10,585 nt of DNA, taken from positions 1 through 10,585 of the forward strand of contig JABJBD010000181.1 of NCBI GenBank assembly GCA_018668795.1. The letters run 5' to 3'. Below the pieces are notes generated by a model. The model searched no databases. It was not told where the DNA came from and saw only the letters and a program-made list of their open reading frames with translations. Position 1 is the stretch's first letter. Every line of letters starts with the position of its first letter. Shown piece after piece: positions 1-7,182 of this stretch. This DNA comes from Candidatus Puniceispirillum sp. GTDB lineage: Bacteria > Pseudomonadota > Alphaproteobacteria > Puniceispirillales > Puniceispirillaceae. A program made the translations under genes and the position numbers.

Positions 1-570
1 ATGATTGGCCAAATGGCGCGGTTTTATGGCGTCCCGTGGCGAACGTCAAATACGCTTGGTGGTGCAAAAACGCTGGACGCACAGGCAGGCTATGAAAGTG
101 CAACAACCTTAATGGCTGTGTTGATGGCAGGTGCAAATTATATATGGCATTCGGCAGGCTGGAACGAGGCTGGTATGCATTGTTCGGTTGCCAAATTTAT
201 GGTTGATGCCGAACAATGTGCAATGGGTTACAGAATGGCCGAAGGGCTGCGCTGGGATGATTTTGACGAGGCGTTATGTGCAGTACGCGATATAGGGCCA
301 GGCGGACATTATCTTGGTCATGCGCATACGCTGGAGAATTTTGAGCGTGCCTTTTTCATGCCTACGCTGTTTGATAATAATTCATTTGAACAATGGCAGG
401 CGGAAGGTGCAAAGGATGTTACCGAACGCGCTTTGACGATGGCGCGTCAAATGCTGAAGGAATATGAAGAGCCTAAACTGGATGAGGCAACGAACGACGC
501 TTTGCTCGATTATATTGCCCGCCGAGAACGTGAAATACCCGAAGATAAGGGGCTTAACGAAACGCATTAA
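1..570 (+). CDS. MttB/MtgB-family corrinoid methyltransferase, C-terminal part (5' truncated by window edge)
   Basis: This is the last 189 residues of a protein of the trimethylamine methyltransferase family (MttB, COG5598). Members move a methyl group from a quaternary or tertiary amine such as trimethylamine, glycine betaine or a related compound to a cobalamin-binding corrinoid protein. The recognisable blocks are DAQAGYES near residue 27, GANYIWHSAGW near 45, and the C-terminal signature GHYLGHAHTLENF followed by FMPTLFDNNSFEQW and an acidic helix. Full-length members are about 500 residues, so the ATG at base 1 is almost certainly an internal Met and the true start lies upstream. There is no in-frame stop, hence no amber (pyrrolysine) codon, in the visible part, which fits the non-pyrrolysine subgroup common in alphaproteobacteria. 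The gene ends with TAA 12 bases before the end of a convergent oxidoreductase gene. Family assignment is firm. The methyl donor cannot be read from this fragment. Confidence 0.88.
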   Translation: MIGQMARFYGVPWRTSNTLGGAKTLDAQAGYESATTLMAVLMAGANYIWHSAGWNEAGMHCSVAKFMVDAEQCAMGYRMAEGLRWDDFDEALCAVRDIGPGGHYLGHAHTLENFERAFFMPTLFDNNSFEQWQAEGAKDVTERALTMARQMLKEYEEPKLDEATNDALLDYIARREREIPEDKGLNETH

Positions 571-582
571 TGAATTGCACTA

Positions 583-1935
583 TCAGACTTCTTTGCCAGC
601 ACGCCATTCGCGGTATTTGATTGTCAAAGTTGCACCAATGGTTGCAAAGGGTTCTATCGGCAGTTTTTTGGGTTCGGGATAGGACAGCATACGTTCAAGG
701 CTTTGATGATTGTCGTATAAATTTCCAGTCACCAGATCAGCGGCCACGATGCCTGAAAGTGTTCCCCGCGCTGTCCCTAATCCGTTCTGACAACATGCGG
801 CTGTGATTCCGTCTTCAATGGCACCAAAAGCAGGCACGTCATTCAGGCTAAGGCATAATTTGCCACCCCAGCTATGTTCCATTTCTATGCCAGACATATG
901 TTCAAAGCGGGCGGCAAAACTTCGCTCGTGATGTGTGCGCTTTGCAATAGCTACGCGGTCTGGCACCTGCATCGAACTGACAAAACTGGCCTGATTGCGA
1001 ACAATGATGCGGTCACCTGACTGCCCTGAAATACGGCGTATTGTGCTGCCTACCGGATCGGATGGTGTTATGCCCCAGCGTGGGTTGCCACCAAGCTTTC
1101 GGGTTTCTTCTGTGTGTAAGGCGCGTGTCATAGAAGCATAAAGGAAAATATGCATTAGCCGCCGTTTGAAAAAGCCAAAGCTTTGCGCATGACCATTTAC
1201 CGCCAAGATGATTTGTGGTGCGGTGATTGCCCCGTCGGGGGTTTTGGCTTGCCAGTCGGCACCAGTCTTTGTCATGGACAAAACCGGACTGTTTTCATAA
1301 ATGCTGACCTTGTTCCGCAAGCCATCACGAAGCCCGCGTACATAGGCGGCAGGATGAAGCATTGTTGTGACAGGTGTGTATAAACCCTGATTGTAATAGT
1401 CACTGCCGCATAATTCTTTCATATGCTGGGCATCAAGAATTTCGTATTTTTCGGCAAGGTGATCCAGATGATCGGCATAGGCAAGGTTATGCGCCACGCC
1501 TTTTGATGTTGCCGCGCCATTGACTTTGCCACTTTGGGATATGATTTCACTGTCGAGGCCATATTCATCGGCTGCATCAAGGGCAAAAGCGATGGCACGA
1601 CGGTTCATGGCCATCTGGAGTAAATCTTCAGTGCTGTCACCCGCGTAATCTTCAGACGATAACACATGTGGTAAATCAATCATGAAGCCAGAATTTCGAC
1701 CAGCAGGCCCGTTGCCAATCCGGCCAGCCTCAAGCACGGTAATTCGGCTATCAGGGGCTAGTTGTGACAATCGCCGCGCGGCTGAGAGGCCAGCAAAACC
1801 GCCGCCGATTATTAACCAGTCAGCATTTACATTTTTGGCCAAAATATGAGGTGGTGAATCCTCGGGCAGAATCGCGTTCCAGCCAGTCACACCGGGGTTA
1901 TGGGGAAGGTTTTTGGTGATTATGTTACGAGCCAT
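583..1935 (-). CDS. FAD-dependent amine/D-amino-acid oxidoreductase (DAO family, PuuB/DadA-like)
   Basis: The product is a 450-residue flavoenzyme of the DAO fold, predicted to oxidise a C-N bond of an amino acid or secondary amine in the cytoplasm. The dinucleotide motif GGGFAGL at residues 44-50 lies in a Rossmann beta-alpha-beta unit that ends with Glu69 (ITVLEA), the ribose-binding acid. It is followed by the GRNSGF motif (79-84) typical of this family. A C-terminal FAD-contact segment around 356-401 contains WGGKL and GLGTARGTLSGIVAADL. The roughly 38 residues before the motif resemble the N-terminal extension of gamma-glutamylputrescine oxidase-like proteins. There is no signal peptide. 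The start at 1935 is the first Met and gives a normal family length, but its upstream purine signal is weak. The gene diverges from the transporter operon and converges on the methyltransferase gene, so an amine-related substrate is a reasonable inference. Candidates are an N-methyl amino acid, gamma-glutamylputrescine or a D-amino acid, and the sequence does not decide among them. Confidence 0.88.
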   Translation of the reverse strand: MARNIITKNLPHNPGVTGWNAILPEDSPPHILAKNVNADWLIIGGGFAGLSAARRLSQLAPDSRITVLEAGRIGNGPAGRNSGFMIDLPHVLSSEDYAGDSTEDLLQMAMNRRAIAFALDAADEYGLDSEIISQSGKVNGAATSKGVAHNLAYADHLDHLAEKYEILDAQHMKELCGSDYYNQGLYTPVTTMLHPAAYVRGLRDGLRNKVSIYENSPVLSMTKTGADWQAKTPDGAITAPQIILAVNGHAQSFGFFKRRLMHIFLYASMTRALHTEETRKLGGNPRWGITPSDPVGSTIRRISGQSGDRIIVRNQASFVSSMQVPDRVAIAKRTHHERSFAARFEHMSGIEMEHSWGGKLCLSLNDVPAFGAIEDGITAACCQNGLGTARGTLSGIVAADLVTGNLYDNHQSLERMLSYPEPKKLPIEPFATIGATLTIKYREWRAGKEV

Positions 1936-2123
1936 GAATGACGATACCTAATTGCCTAACTATAATGTAATTACAATCATGTATTTATATTGTGGGGTAA
2001 ATGGTTTTCATCCCATGTTATCGTTTTTGAGACAGCAATGACGGTTTAAGGCTTGAATTAGTTGAGCAATAAGCCATTATCAGGCATCTAAAAGTATGAA
2101 TTTAGTTCTTTGGGAGACAAAAA
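1936..2123. promoter_or_regulatory. Divergent intergenic promoter region between oxidoreductase and transporter operon
   Basis: This 188-base AT-rich gap separates the divergent start codons and must hold the promoters of both transcription units. On the plus strand a weak sigma70-like pair can be proposed: TTGAAT at 2053-2058 and CATTAT at 2075-2080, spaced 16 bases, each matching four of six consensus positions. A perfect 10-bp palindrome lies at 1966-1975, close to the oxidoreductase start, and could be a regulator site. The binding-protein gene has a good ribosome-binding site, GGGAG at 2112-2116, seven bases before its ATG. No riboswitch-like structure or small gene was recognised here. 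The promoter calls are only suggestive. Confidence 0.45.
1966..1975. promoter_or_regulatory. Candidate operator palindrome
   Basis: TGTAATTACA is a perfect 10-bp inverted repeat located 31 bases upstream of the oxidoreductase start codon, within the divergent promoter region. Short symmetric sites of this type are bound by dimeric repressors such as GntR-family proteins, but the regulator is not encoded in this window and the site occurs once. In AT-rich DNA a palindrome this short can arise by chance. Confidence 0.25.
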
Positions 2124-3305
2124 ATGAAAAAGATTATTATTGCCGCTGTGGCGGCGGCTGTTTCTATCACACCAGCGCTTGCCGCTGATGTAAAGATCGG
2201 GACGCTGCTTGGCTATACGGGTCCGATTGAATCGCTGACTCCAGATATGGCTGCTGGCGCTGAATTGGCCATGAAGGAAGTTACCGATTCAGGCACATTC
2301 ATGGGTGGTTCTTCTGTAACATCGGTACGAGGTGATTCGACCTGTATTGATTCAGCTGCTGCAACAGCGACTGCTGAACGTCTTATTACATCTGACAAAG
2401 TCAAAGCCATCATGGGTGCTGACTGTTCAGGTGTTACTACAGCTATTCTGCAGAATGTTGCTATGGCCAAAGGTATTGTGATGATTTCACCTTCAGCCAC
2501 ATCTCCAGCCTTGTCGACGCTGGAAGATAACGGTCTGTTCTTCCGGACAGCGCCATCAGATGCCCGTCAGGGTCAGGTTGTTGCTGATATCCTGAATGAC
2601 AAAGGTATCAAATCTGTTGCGATGACCTATACAAATAATGACTATGGTAAAGGTCTTGCAGACAGCATTCAGATGAATTTCGAAAAATCTGGTGGTAAAA
2701 TCACTATTTCAGCATCGCATGAAGACGGTAAAGCCGATTATGGTGCAGAAGTTGCCGCACTAGCGCAAGCTGGTGGTGAAGTGCTGATTGTTGCTGGTTA
2801 TCTTGACCAAGGTGGTAAAGGTGTCATTCAAGCGTCATTGGACACTGGTGCATTTGACACATTCGTGCTTCCAGACGGTATGATTGGTGATTCACTTCCT
2901 AAAGCTATCGGCTCTGATCTTGACGGATCATTCGGTACGGTTCCAGGAACAGACAGCCCAGGTGCTTCAAAGTTCGCCGAGCTTGCAAAGGCAGCAGGTT
3001 TCAAAGACGGACCGTTTGCTGCTGAGTCTTATGACGGTGCAGCTTTGATAATGCTGGCCATGCAGGCCGCAGGTTCAACTGAAAGTGCTGATTTCAAAGG
3101 TAAGGTCATGGAAGTTGCTAATGCGCCAGGTGAAAAGATTTACCCAGGTGAACTTGCAAAAGCCATGAAGATTATCGCTGATGGTGGCGACATTGACTAT
3201 GTTGGTGCGTCTGCTGTTGAGCTGATTGGTGCTGGTGAGTCTGCTGGTAACTACAAGGAAATCCTTGTTAAAGGCGGCGAGAACACTACAGCCCGTTTCC
3301 GCTAA
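2124..3305 (+). CDS. Periplasmic branched-chain amino acid-type substrate-binding protein (Peripla_BP_6)
   Basis: The protein has 393 residues and is the solute receptor of the ABC importer encoded immediately downstream. It starts with a classical Sec signal peptide: MKK, a hydrophobic core, then PALA before ADVKIG, giving predicted cleavage after residue 20. The mature part has the type I LivJ/LivK fold, with KIGTLLGYTGPIESL at the N-terminus and MAAGAELAMKEV following. The IMGADCSGVTTAI and MISPSATSPAL segments line the ligand cleft. Cys74 and Cys101 sit where LivJ has its disulfide, so a disulfide is likely. Codon choice is strongly biased to T-ending Gly and Ala codons (GGT, GCT) compared with the following genes, as expected for a highly expressed protein. 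Ribosome-binding site GGGAG is at 2112-2116. The family also binds amides, aromatic compounds and other amino-acid-like solutes, so leucine specificity should not be assumed. Confidence 0.93.
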   Translation: MKKIIIAAVAAAVSITPALAADVKIGTLLGYTGPIESLTPDMAAGAELAMKEVTDSGTFMGGSSVTSVRGDSTCIDSAAATATAERLITSDKVKAIMGADCSGVTTAILQNVAMAKGIVMISPSATSPALSTLEDNGLFFRTAPSDARQGQVVADILNDKGIKSVAMTYTNNDYGKGLADSIQMNFEKSGGKITISASHEDGKADYGAEVAALAQAGGEVLIVAGYLDQGGKGVIQASLDTGAFDTFVLPDGMIGDSLPKAIGSDLDGSFGTVPGTDSPGASKFAELAKAAGFKDGPFAAESYDGAALIMLAMQAAGSTESADFKGKVMEVANAPGEKIYPGELAKAMKIIADGGDIDYVGASAVELIGAGESAGNYKEILVKGGENTTARFR

Positions 3306-3321
3306 GCTATAGATAAACTGC

Positions 3322-3372
3322 GATCCAGACATCATGCGTGATGTCTGGATCCTATTATTATTAGTATTTTTT
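3322..3372 (+). terminator. Perfect 13-bp hairpin with T-rich tail after the binding-protein gene (attenuator/partial terminator)
   Basis: GATCCAGACATCA (3322-3334) and TGATGTCTGGATC (3339-3351) are perfect reverse complements separated by a four-base loop, TGCG. The tract that follows (3352-3372) is A/T-only apart from one C and one G and ends in a run of six T. This has the form of an intrinsic terminator or a 3'-protecting hairpin 16 bases after the binding-protein stop codon. Because the ATPase and permease genes follow at once on the same strand with no other clear promoter, it most likely acts partially. That would leave the binding-protein mRNA stable and abundant while some transcripts continue. 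The same arrangement is known after binding-protein genes of other ABC importers, such as malE. Confidence 0.8.
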
Positions 3373-4155
3373 ATGATAGTTATTGAAAACATAAGTAAGC
3401 ATTTTGGCGGCATTAAAGCCGTTAATGATGCATCATTGGTCATTGAAACTGGTTCGATCACTGGGCTTATTGGTCCCAATGGTGCTGGCAAGACCACCTT
3501 ATTCAACGTTATTGCCGGTGTATATAAACCAACGTCAGGAAAAGTGTTTCTTGATGGCGAGGATATTACCGGCTTTGCCCCGCATGAATTGTTCGATAAA
3601 GGCATGTTGCGCACTTTTCAGATTGCGCATGAGTTTTCGACGTTAACGGTTCGTGAAAATTTGATGATGGTGCCAGCCAAGCAATCGGGTGAACGGTTGA
3701 TTGATACATGGATTAATCCAGCACGTGTGCGCGCCGAAGAAGCCGATATTCGTGCCAAGGCAAATGATGTCATAGATTTTCTGCAAATCAATCAGGTTGC
3801 CGATGAATTGGCTGGCAATTTGTCTGGGGGACAGAAAAAGCTGCTTGAGCTTGGCCGCACGATGATGGTCGATGCAAAGATTGTGTTCCTTGATGAGGTC
3901 GGGGCTGGTGTTAACCGGACATTGCTCAACTCTATCGGTGATGCCATTTTCCGCCTGAATAAAGATCGTGGTTATACATTCTGTATGATTGAGCATGATA
4001 TGGAGTTTATCTCAAGATTATGTGATCCGGTCATTGTCATGGCCGAAGGGGCGGTTCTTGCAACAGGAACGGCACTTGAAATAAAGGCCAATGATGAGGT
4101 TATCGAGGCCTATCTTGGTACCGGTTTGAAGAACAAGAAGAGAGCCACAAAATGA
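3373..4155 (+). CDS. livG: Branched-chain amino acid-type ABC transporter ATP-binding protein LivG
   Basis: This is one of two cytoplasmic ATPases that drive the importer; 260 residues from the chosen start. Walker A is GPNGAGKT (34-41), Q-loop Gln83 is in RTFQ, the ABC signature is LSGGQ (150-154), Walker B is VFLDE (171-175), and switch His208 is in MIEHD. After Walker B the usual Pro is Val and the D-loop reads GAGVNR, a variant I believe is shared by a group of alphaproteobacterial LivG proteins. The ATG at 3373 is preferred because the product then begins directly with the beta-strand MIVIENISKHFGG. The frame is open back to an ATG at 3334, but that codon lies inside the terminator-like hairpin and would add a hydrophobic 13-residue stub. 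No good Shine-Dalgarno sequence precedes 3373. The stop overlaps the livF start in ATGA. Confidence 0.92.
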   Translation: MIVIENISKHFGGIKAVNDASLVIETGSITGLIGPNGAGKTTLFNVIAGVYKPTSGKVFLDGEDITGFAPHELFDKGMLRTFQIAHEFSTLTVRENLMMVPAKQSGERLIDTWINPARVRAEEADIRAKANDVIDFLQINQVADELAGNLSGGQKKLLELGRTMMVDAKIVFLDEVGAGVNRTLLNSIGDAIFRLNKDRGYTFCMIEHDMEFISRLCDPVIVMAEGAVLATGTALEIKANDEVIEAYLGTGLKNKKRATK

Positions 4156-4856
4156 GCTTTCTGATTGGTGATGAAATGACTGGCGGATATGGGGGAGCAG
4201 ATATTCTGCATGACTGCACAGTCAGTGTTGAACGCGGTGAGATTGCCGTTGTTGTTGGGCCCAATGGTGCGGGTAAATCAACCGCTATGAAAGCGATGTT
4301 CGGCATGCTGGATTTGCGGGCTGGCAAGGTAATGTTCGACGGTGAGGATATTACCAATTTGAAGCCGCAGGATCGTGTGCTTAAGGGCATGGGCTTTGTG
4401 CCGCAGAACAGCAATGTATTTACCAGCATGACGGTTGCAGAAAACCTTGAAATGGGCGCCTTTATTCGCCGTGATGACATTGCCGAAACAATGGATCAGG
4501 TTTATGGGTTGTTTCCTATTTTGCACGAGAAGCGGTTTCAGCCCGCAGGTGAGTTATCAGGGGGGCAACGCCAGCAGGTCGCTGTTGGGCGAGCTTTGAT
4601 GACCAAACCAAAAGTATTGATGCTTGATGAACCAACAGCAGGCGTATCGCCGATTGTTATGGATGAACTGTTTGACCGGATTATCGAAGTGGCGCGTACC
4701 GGTATTGCGATCTTGATGGTCGAACAAAATGCCAAGCAGGCGTTAAATATTGCTGATAAAGGTTTTGTGCTGGTGCAAGGCGAAAACCGCTATACCGACA
4801 CAGGGGCGGCATTAATGGCCAATCCAAATGTACGCAAAGCATTTCTGGGAGGGTGA
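4152..4856 (+). CDS. livF: Branched-chain amino acid-type ABC transporter ATP-binding protein LivF
   Basis: This is the second ATPase subunit, 234 residues, which is normal for LivF. Walker A is GPNGAGKS (36-43), Q-loop Gln85 is in FVPQ, the signature is LSGGQ (135-139), and Walker B is MLDEP (157-161). The segment VEQNA around 190-194 has Gln192 in place of the switch histidine, which is the standard LivF trait and separates it from LivG. The gene starts within the livG stop (ATGA at 4152-4155), so the two are probably translationally coupled and made in equal amounts. A purine-rich AAGAAGAGAG stretch just upstream may serve as the ribosome-binding site. It is expected to pair with LivG under the LivH/LivM membrane dimer. 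Confidence 0.94.
   Translation: MSFLIGDEMTGGYGGADILHDCTVSVERGEIAVVVGPNGAGKSTAMKAMFGMLDLRAGKVMFDGEDITNLKPQDRVLKGMGFVPQNSNVFTSMTVAENLEMGAFIRRDDIAETMDQVYGLFPILHEKRFQPAGELSGGQRQQVAVGRALMTKPKVLMLDEPTAGVSPIVMDELFDRIIEVARTGIAILMVEQNAKQALNIADKGFVLVQGENRYTDTGAALMANPNVRKAFLGG
4847..4853 (+). promoter_or_regulatory. Ribosome-binding site that decides the livH start
   Basis: GGGAGGG at the end of livF is a strong Shine-Dalgarno match. Two adjacent ATG codons follow at 4856 and 4859, and a GTG lies at 4853. The spacing is two bases to 4856 and five bases to 4859, which favours 4859. The TGATG overlap with the livF stop would allow re-initiation at 4856 as well. Confidence 0.65.
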
Positions 4857-4858
4857 TG

Positions 4859-5872
4859 ATGGCTGATATTCTGAATCCTCTGGTTATTCTGGCGAATTTC
4901 ATTCTTGTGCCTGGCTTGGCTTATGGAAGCCAGCTTGCGCTTGGTGCCTTGGGCGTAACGCTTATCTATAGTGTTTTGCGCTTTTCCAATTTTGCGCATG
5001 GGGAAACGATGGCCTTTGGTGCCATGATTACGATCCTTGTGACATGGTGGCTACAATCAGCAGGCGTTAGCATTGCCCCGCTTCCGACAGCTTTGTTGGC
5101 GTTGCCAGTGGGCATCCTTGGCACTATTGCTCTTTGTCTGACGACTGATCGTCTGGTCTATCGCTATTATCGCGAGCAAAAAGCATCGCCCGTAACATAT
5201 CTTATTGTTTCGGTTGGCGTGATGTTCATTACTGGCGGGGTGATCCGTTTTATTATCGGCCCTAATGACCAGCTATTTGGCGATGGTGCGCGTTTTATCA
5301 TGAAAGCGCGTGCCTTTAAGCAGATTACAGGCCTGAATGAAGGTTTGGCGATAAAAACTTCGCAAGGGGTGACAGTTATAACAGCCGTCATTGTTGTGGC
5401 GGCCGTATTCTGGTTTTTAAACCGGACGCGCACGGGTAAATCGATGCGTGCCTTTTCGGATAATGAAGATCTGGCGCTGTTGTCTGGTATCAATCCAGAT
5501 AGGGTCGTGATGATCGCATGGATTATCACCGCTGCATTGGCAACAATAGCGGGCACTTTATACGGTCTTGATAAAAGCTTTAAGCCGTTTGTCTATCTGC
5601 AACTGCTATTGCCAATTTTTGCGGCGGCTATTGTCGGCGGTGTCGGCAGTCCTGTTGGTGCCATTGCTGGCGGGTTTGTGATTGCCTTTTCCGAACTGAT
5701 TATCACCTTTGCCTATAAACGTGTTGTGACCTATTTATTGCCTGAAAGCATGGCACCTGAAGGGTTGGTTCAATTCCTGTCCACCGATTACAAATTTGCG
5801 GTTTCTTTTTTCATTCTGGTGATTGTGCTTCTGGTCAAGCCAACCGGTATTTTTAGTGGAAAATCGATATGA
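4859..5872 (+). CDS. livH: Branched-chain amino acid-type ABC transporter permease LivH
   Basis: This is an inner-membrane permease of 337 residues from the ATG at 4859, chosen for its spacing from GGGAGGG. It has about eight hydrophobic segments. The N-terminal GALGVTLIYSVLRFSNFAHGE block (about residues 29-49) is a hallmark of LivH. The cytoplasmic coupling loop RAFSDNEDLALLSGIN (about 197-212) is the EAA-like contact with the ATPases, and a glycine-rich IVGGVGSPVGAIAGG segment follows near 258-272. It is somewhat longer than E. coli LivH (about 308 residues), with the extra length mainly in the loop IMKARAFKQITGLNEGLAIKTS and near the C-terminus. It overlaps livM by ATGA at 5869-5872. It should form the translocation channel together with LivM. 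Confidence 0.93.
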   Translation: MADILNPLVILANFILVPGLAYGSQLALGALGVTLIYSVLRFSNFAHGETMAFGAMITILVTWWLQSAGVSIAPLPTALLALPVGILGTIALCLTTDRLVYRYYREQKASPVTYLIVSVGVMFITGGVIRFIIGPNDQLFGDGARFIMKARAFKQITGLNEGLAIKTSQGVTVITAVIVVAAVFWFLNRTRTGKSMRAFSDNEDLALLSGINPDRVVMIAWIITAALATIAGTLYGLDKSFKPFVYLQLLLPIFAAAIVGGVGSPVGAIAGGFVIAFSELIITFAYKRVVTYLLPESMAPEGLVQFLSTDYKFAVSFFILVIVLLVKPTGIFSGKSI

Positions 5873-7182
5873 CAGATAAACAAAGGAATCTTGTCTATTT
5901 CTCGATTATGGCGGCCTTGCTTGTGTTTGTAGGCTTTTTGCAAAGCTGGAGCGTATCGCTATCGCTTTTAAATCTATGTTTGATTTCAGCGATCATGGCG
6001 CTTGGGGTCAATATTCAGTGGGGCTATGCGGGTCTGTTTAATGTTGGCATCATGGGGTTTGCCGCGCTGGGGGGGCTGGCTGGTGTTCTGGTTGCATCCA
6101 AGCCCGTTTCCGAAGCGTGGCAGGTTGGCGGTGTAGGCATTGTGGGTGGTTTGATCGCTGGTCTGGGGATGATCGCCGTTGGCGTGCTTGTCTGGCGCAA
6201 AACAGCGCATATGGGACGTCGGCGTTTTTGGCTTACAGGCCTTGCCATTCTGATTGGCTATATCATCATGCGGTCAATCATTGATCCAGCTGTTATGGCA
6301 ATTGAATCTGTCGAACCAGCCAAGACCGGATTTTTAGGCGGTGCAGGATTGCCCATCATTTTGAGTTGGTTTGTTGGCGGCCTATTTGCGGCGGCGGCGG
6401 CGTGGGTGGTTGGAAAAATATCACTAGGCCTGCGGTCAGATTATCTGGCGATTGCGACATTAGGTATTTCCGAAATCATCATTTATTTTCTGAAATTTGA
6501 GGATTGGCTAACGCGCGGTGTCAAAAATGTTGCTGGCTTGCCGCGCCCTGTTCCTTATGAAGTTGATTTAAACAAGTCAGCCAGTTTTCAGGATTTTGCG
6601 AATAACCTTGGTATGCAGGTGGAAGATGCCTCATCTGTCGTCGTCAAGTTATGCTATGCCGTATTATTCACGGCTATTTTGTTGATTATTCTCTGGTTGT
6701 CTGAAACCGCGCTTCGTTCGCCTTGGGGCCGGATGATGCGCGCCATTCGTGATAATGAAACCGCCGCTAGTGCCATGGGCAAGAATGTGACATGGCGACA
6801 TTTGCAGGTATTTGTTCTGGGATCTGCTGTTGTGGGTGTCGCAGGTGCCATGCTTACGACACTTGATGGTCAATTTACCCCAACCACCTACCAGCCGCTT
6901 CGTTTTACGTTTCTAATATGGGTTATGGTTATCGTTGGTGGGTCTGGCAATAACTGGGGCTCGATTCTAGGTGGCTTTATCATATGGTTTTTCTGGATTG
7001 AAGCCGAACCAATGGGGCTATGGCTTATTGATGTGCTGACCTCAGGGATGGCAGAAGATCACTGGTTGCGCCTGCATTTGATAAATAGCGCCGCGCATAT
7101 GCGCCTTATCACTATGGGCCTGGTTTTACTGCTGGTATTGCGCTTTGCCCCACGTGGTCTGATACCCGAGGTCAAACGCTAG
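5869..7182 (+). CDS. livM: Branched-chain amino acid-type ABC transporter permease LivM
   Basis: This is the second permease, 437 residues, with many hydrophobic segments. It shows NIQWGYAGLFNVGIMGFAALGG near residues 48-69, the SDYLAIATLGISEII block (190-204) that is diagnostic of LivM, and the ATPase-coupling loop RAIRDNETAASAMGKN (291-306). The motif VGGSGNNWGSILGGF (356-370) is a variant of the glycine-rich motif in other permeases. The charged, non-hydrophobic stretch at 210-256 is probably periplasmic. The hydrophobic region at 84-181 carries additional segments, as in long LivM proteins. Its start overlaps the livH stop (ATGA) and TGGAAAA lies eight or so bases upstream, so coupled translation is likely. 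It completes the LivFGHM set. Confidence 0.93.
   Translation: MTDKQRNLVYFSIMAALLVFVGFLQSWSVSLSLLNLCLISAIMALGVNIQWGYAGLFNVGIMGFAALGGLAGVLVASKPVSEAWQVGGVGIVGGLIAGLGMIAVGVLVWRKTAHMGRRRFWLTGLAILIGYIIMRSIIDPAVMAIESVEPAKTGFLGGAGLPIILSWFVGGLFAAAAAWVVGKISLGLRSDYLAIATLGISEIIIYFLKFEDWLTRGVKNVAGLPRPVPYEVDLNKSASFQDFANNLGMQVEDASSVVVKLCYAVLFTAILLIILWLSETALRSPWGRMMRAIRDNETAASAMGKNVTWRHLQVFVLGSAVVGVAGAMLTTLDGQFTPTTYQPLRFTFLIWVMVIVGGSGNNWGSILGGFIIWFFWIEAEPMGLWLIDVLTSGMAEDHWLRLHLINSAAHMRLITMGLVLLLVLRFAPRGLIPEVKR

Noticed and set aside
1..3. ATG at the first base as the true start of the methyltransferase gene
   Set aside because: The visible 189 residues match only the C-terminal part of a family of about 500 residues, so the gene very likely continues upstream of the window.
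1961..1966. TATAAT as a plus-strand -10 box
   Set aside because: No -35-like hexamer lies at a suitable distance upstream, and the site is about 160 bases before the binding-protein start; a better though weak pair lies at 2053-2080.
3334..3372. N-terminal extension of LivG (MRDVWILLLLVFF) as a membrane anchor or leader peptide
   Set aside because: It is encoded by the hairpin and its T-rich tail, so its hydrophobicity is explained by the T-rich DNA; there is no ribosome-binding site for it.
3075..3614. Minus-strand open frame of 179 codons across the end of the binding-protein gene and the start of livG
   Set aside because: It lies antisense to two well-supported genes and the hairpin, and its translation shows no recognisable domain or family pattern.
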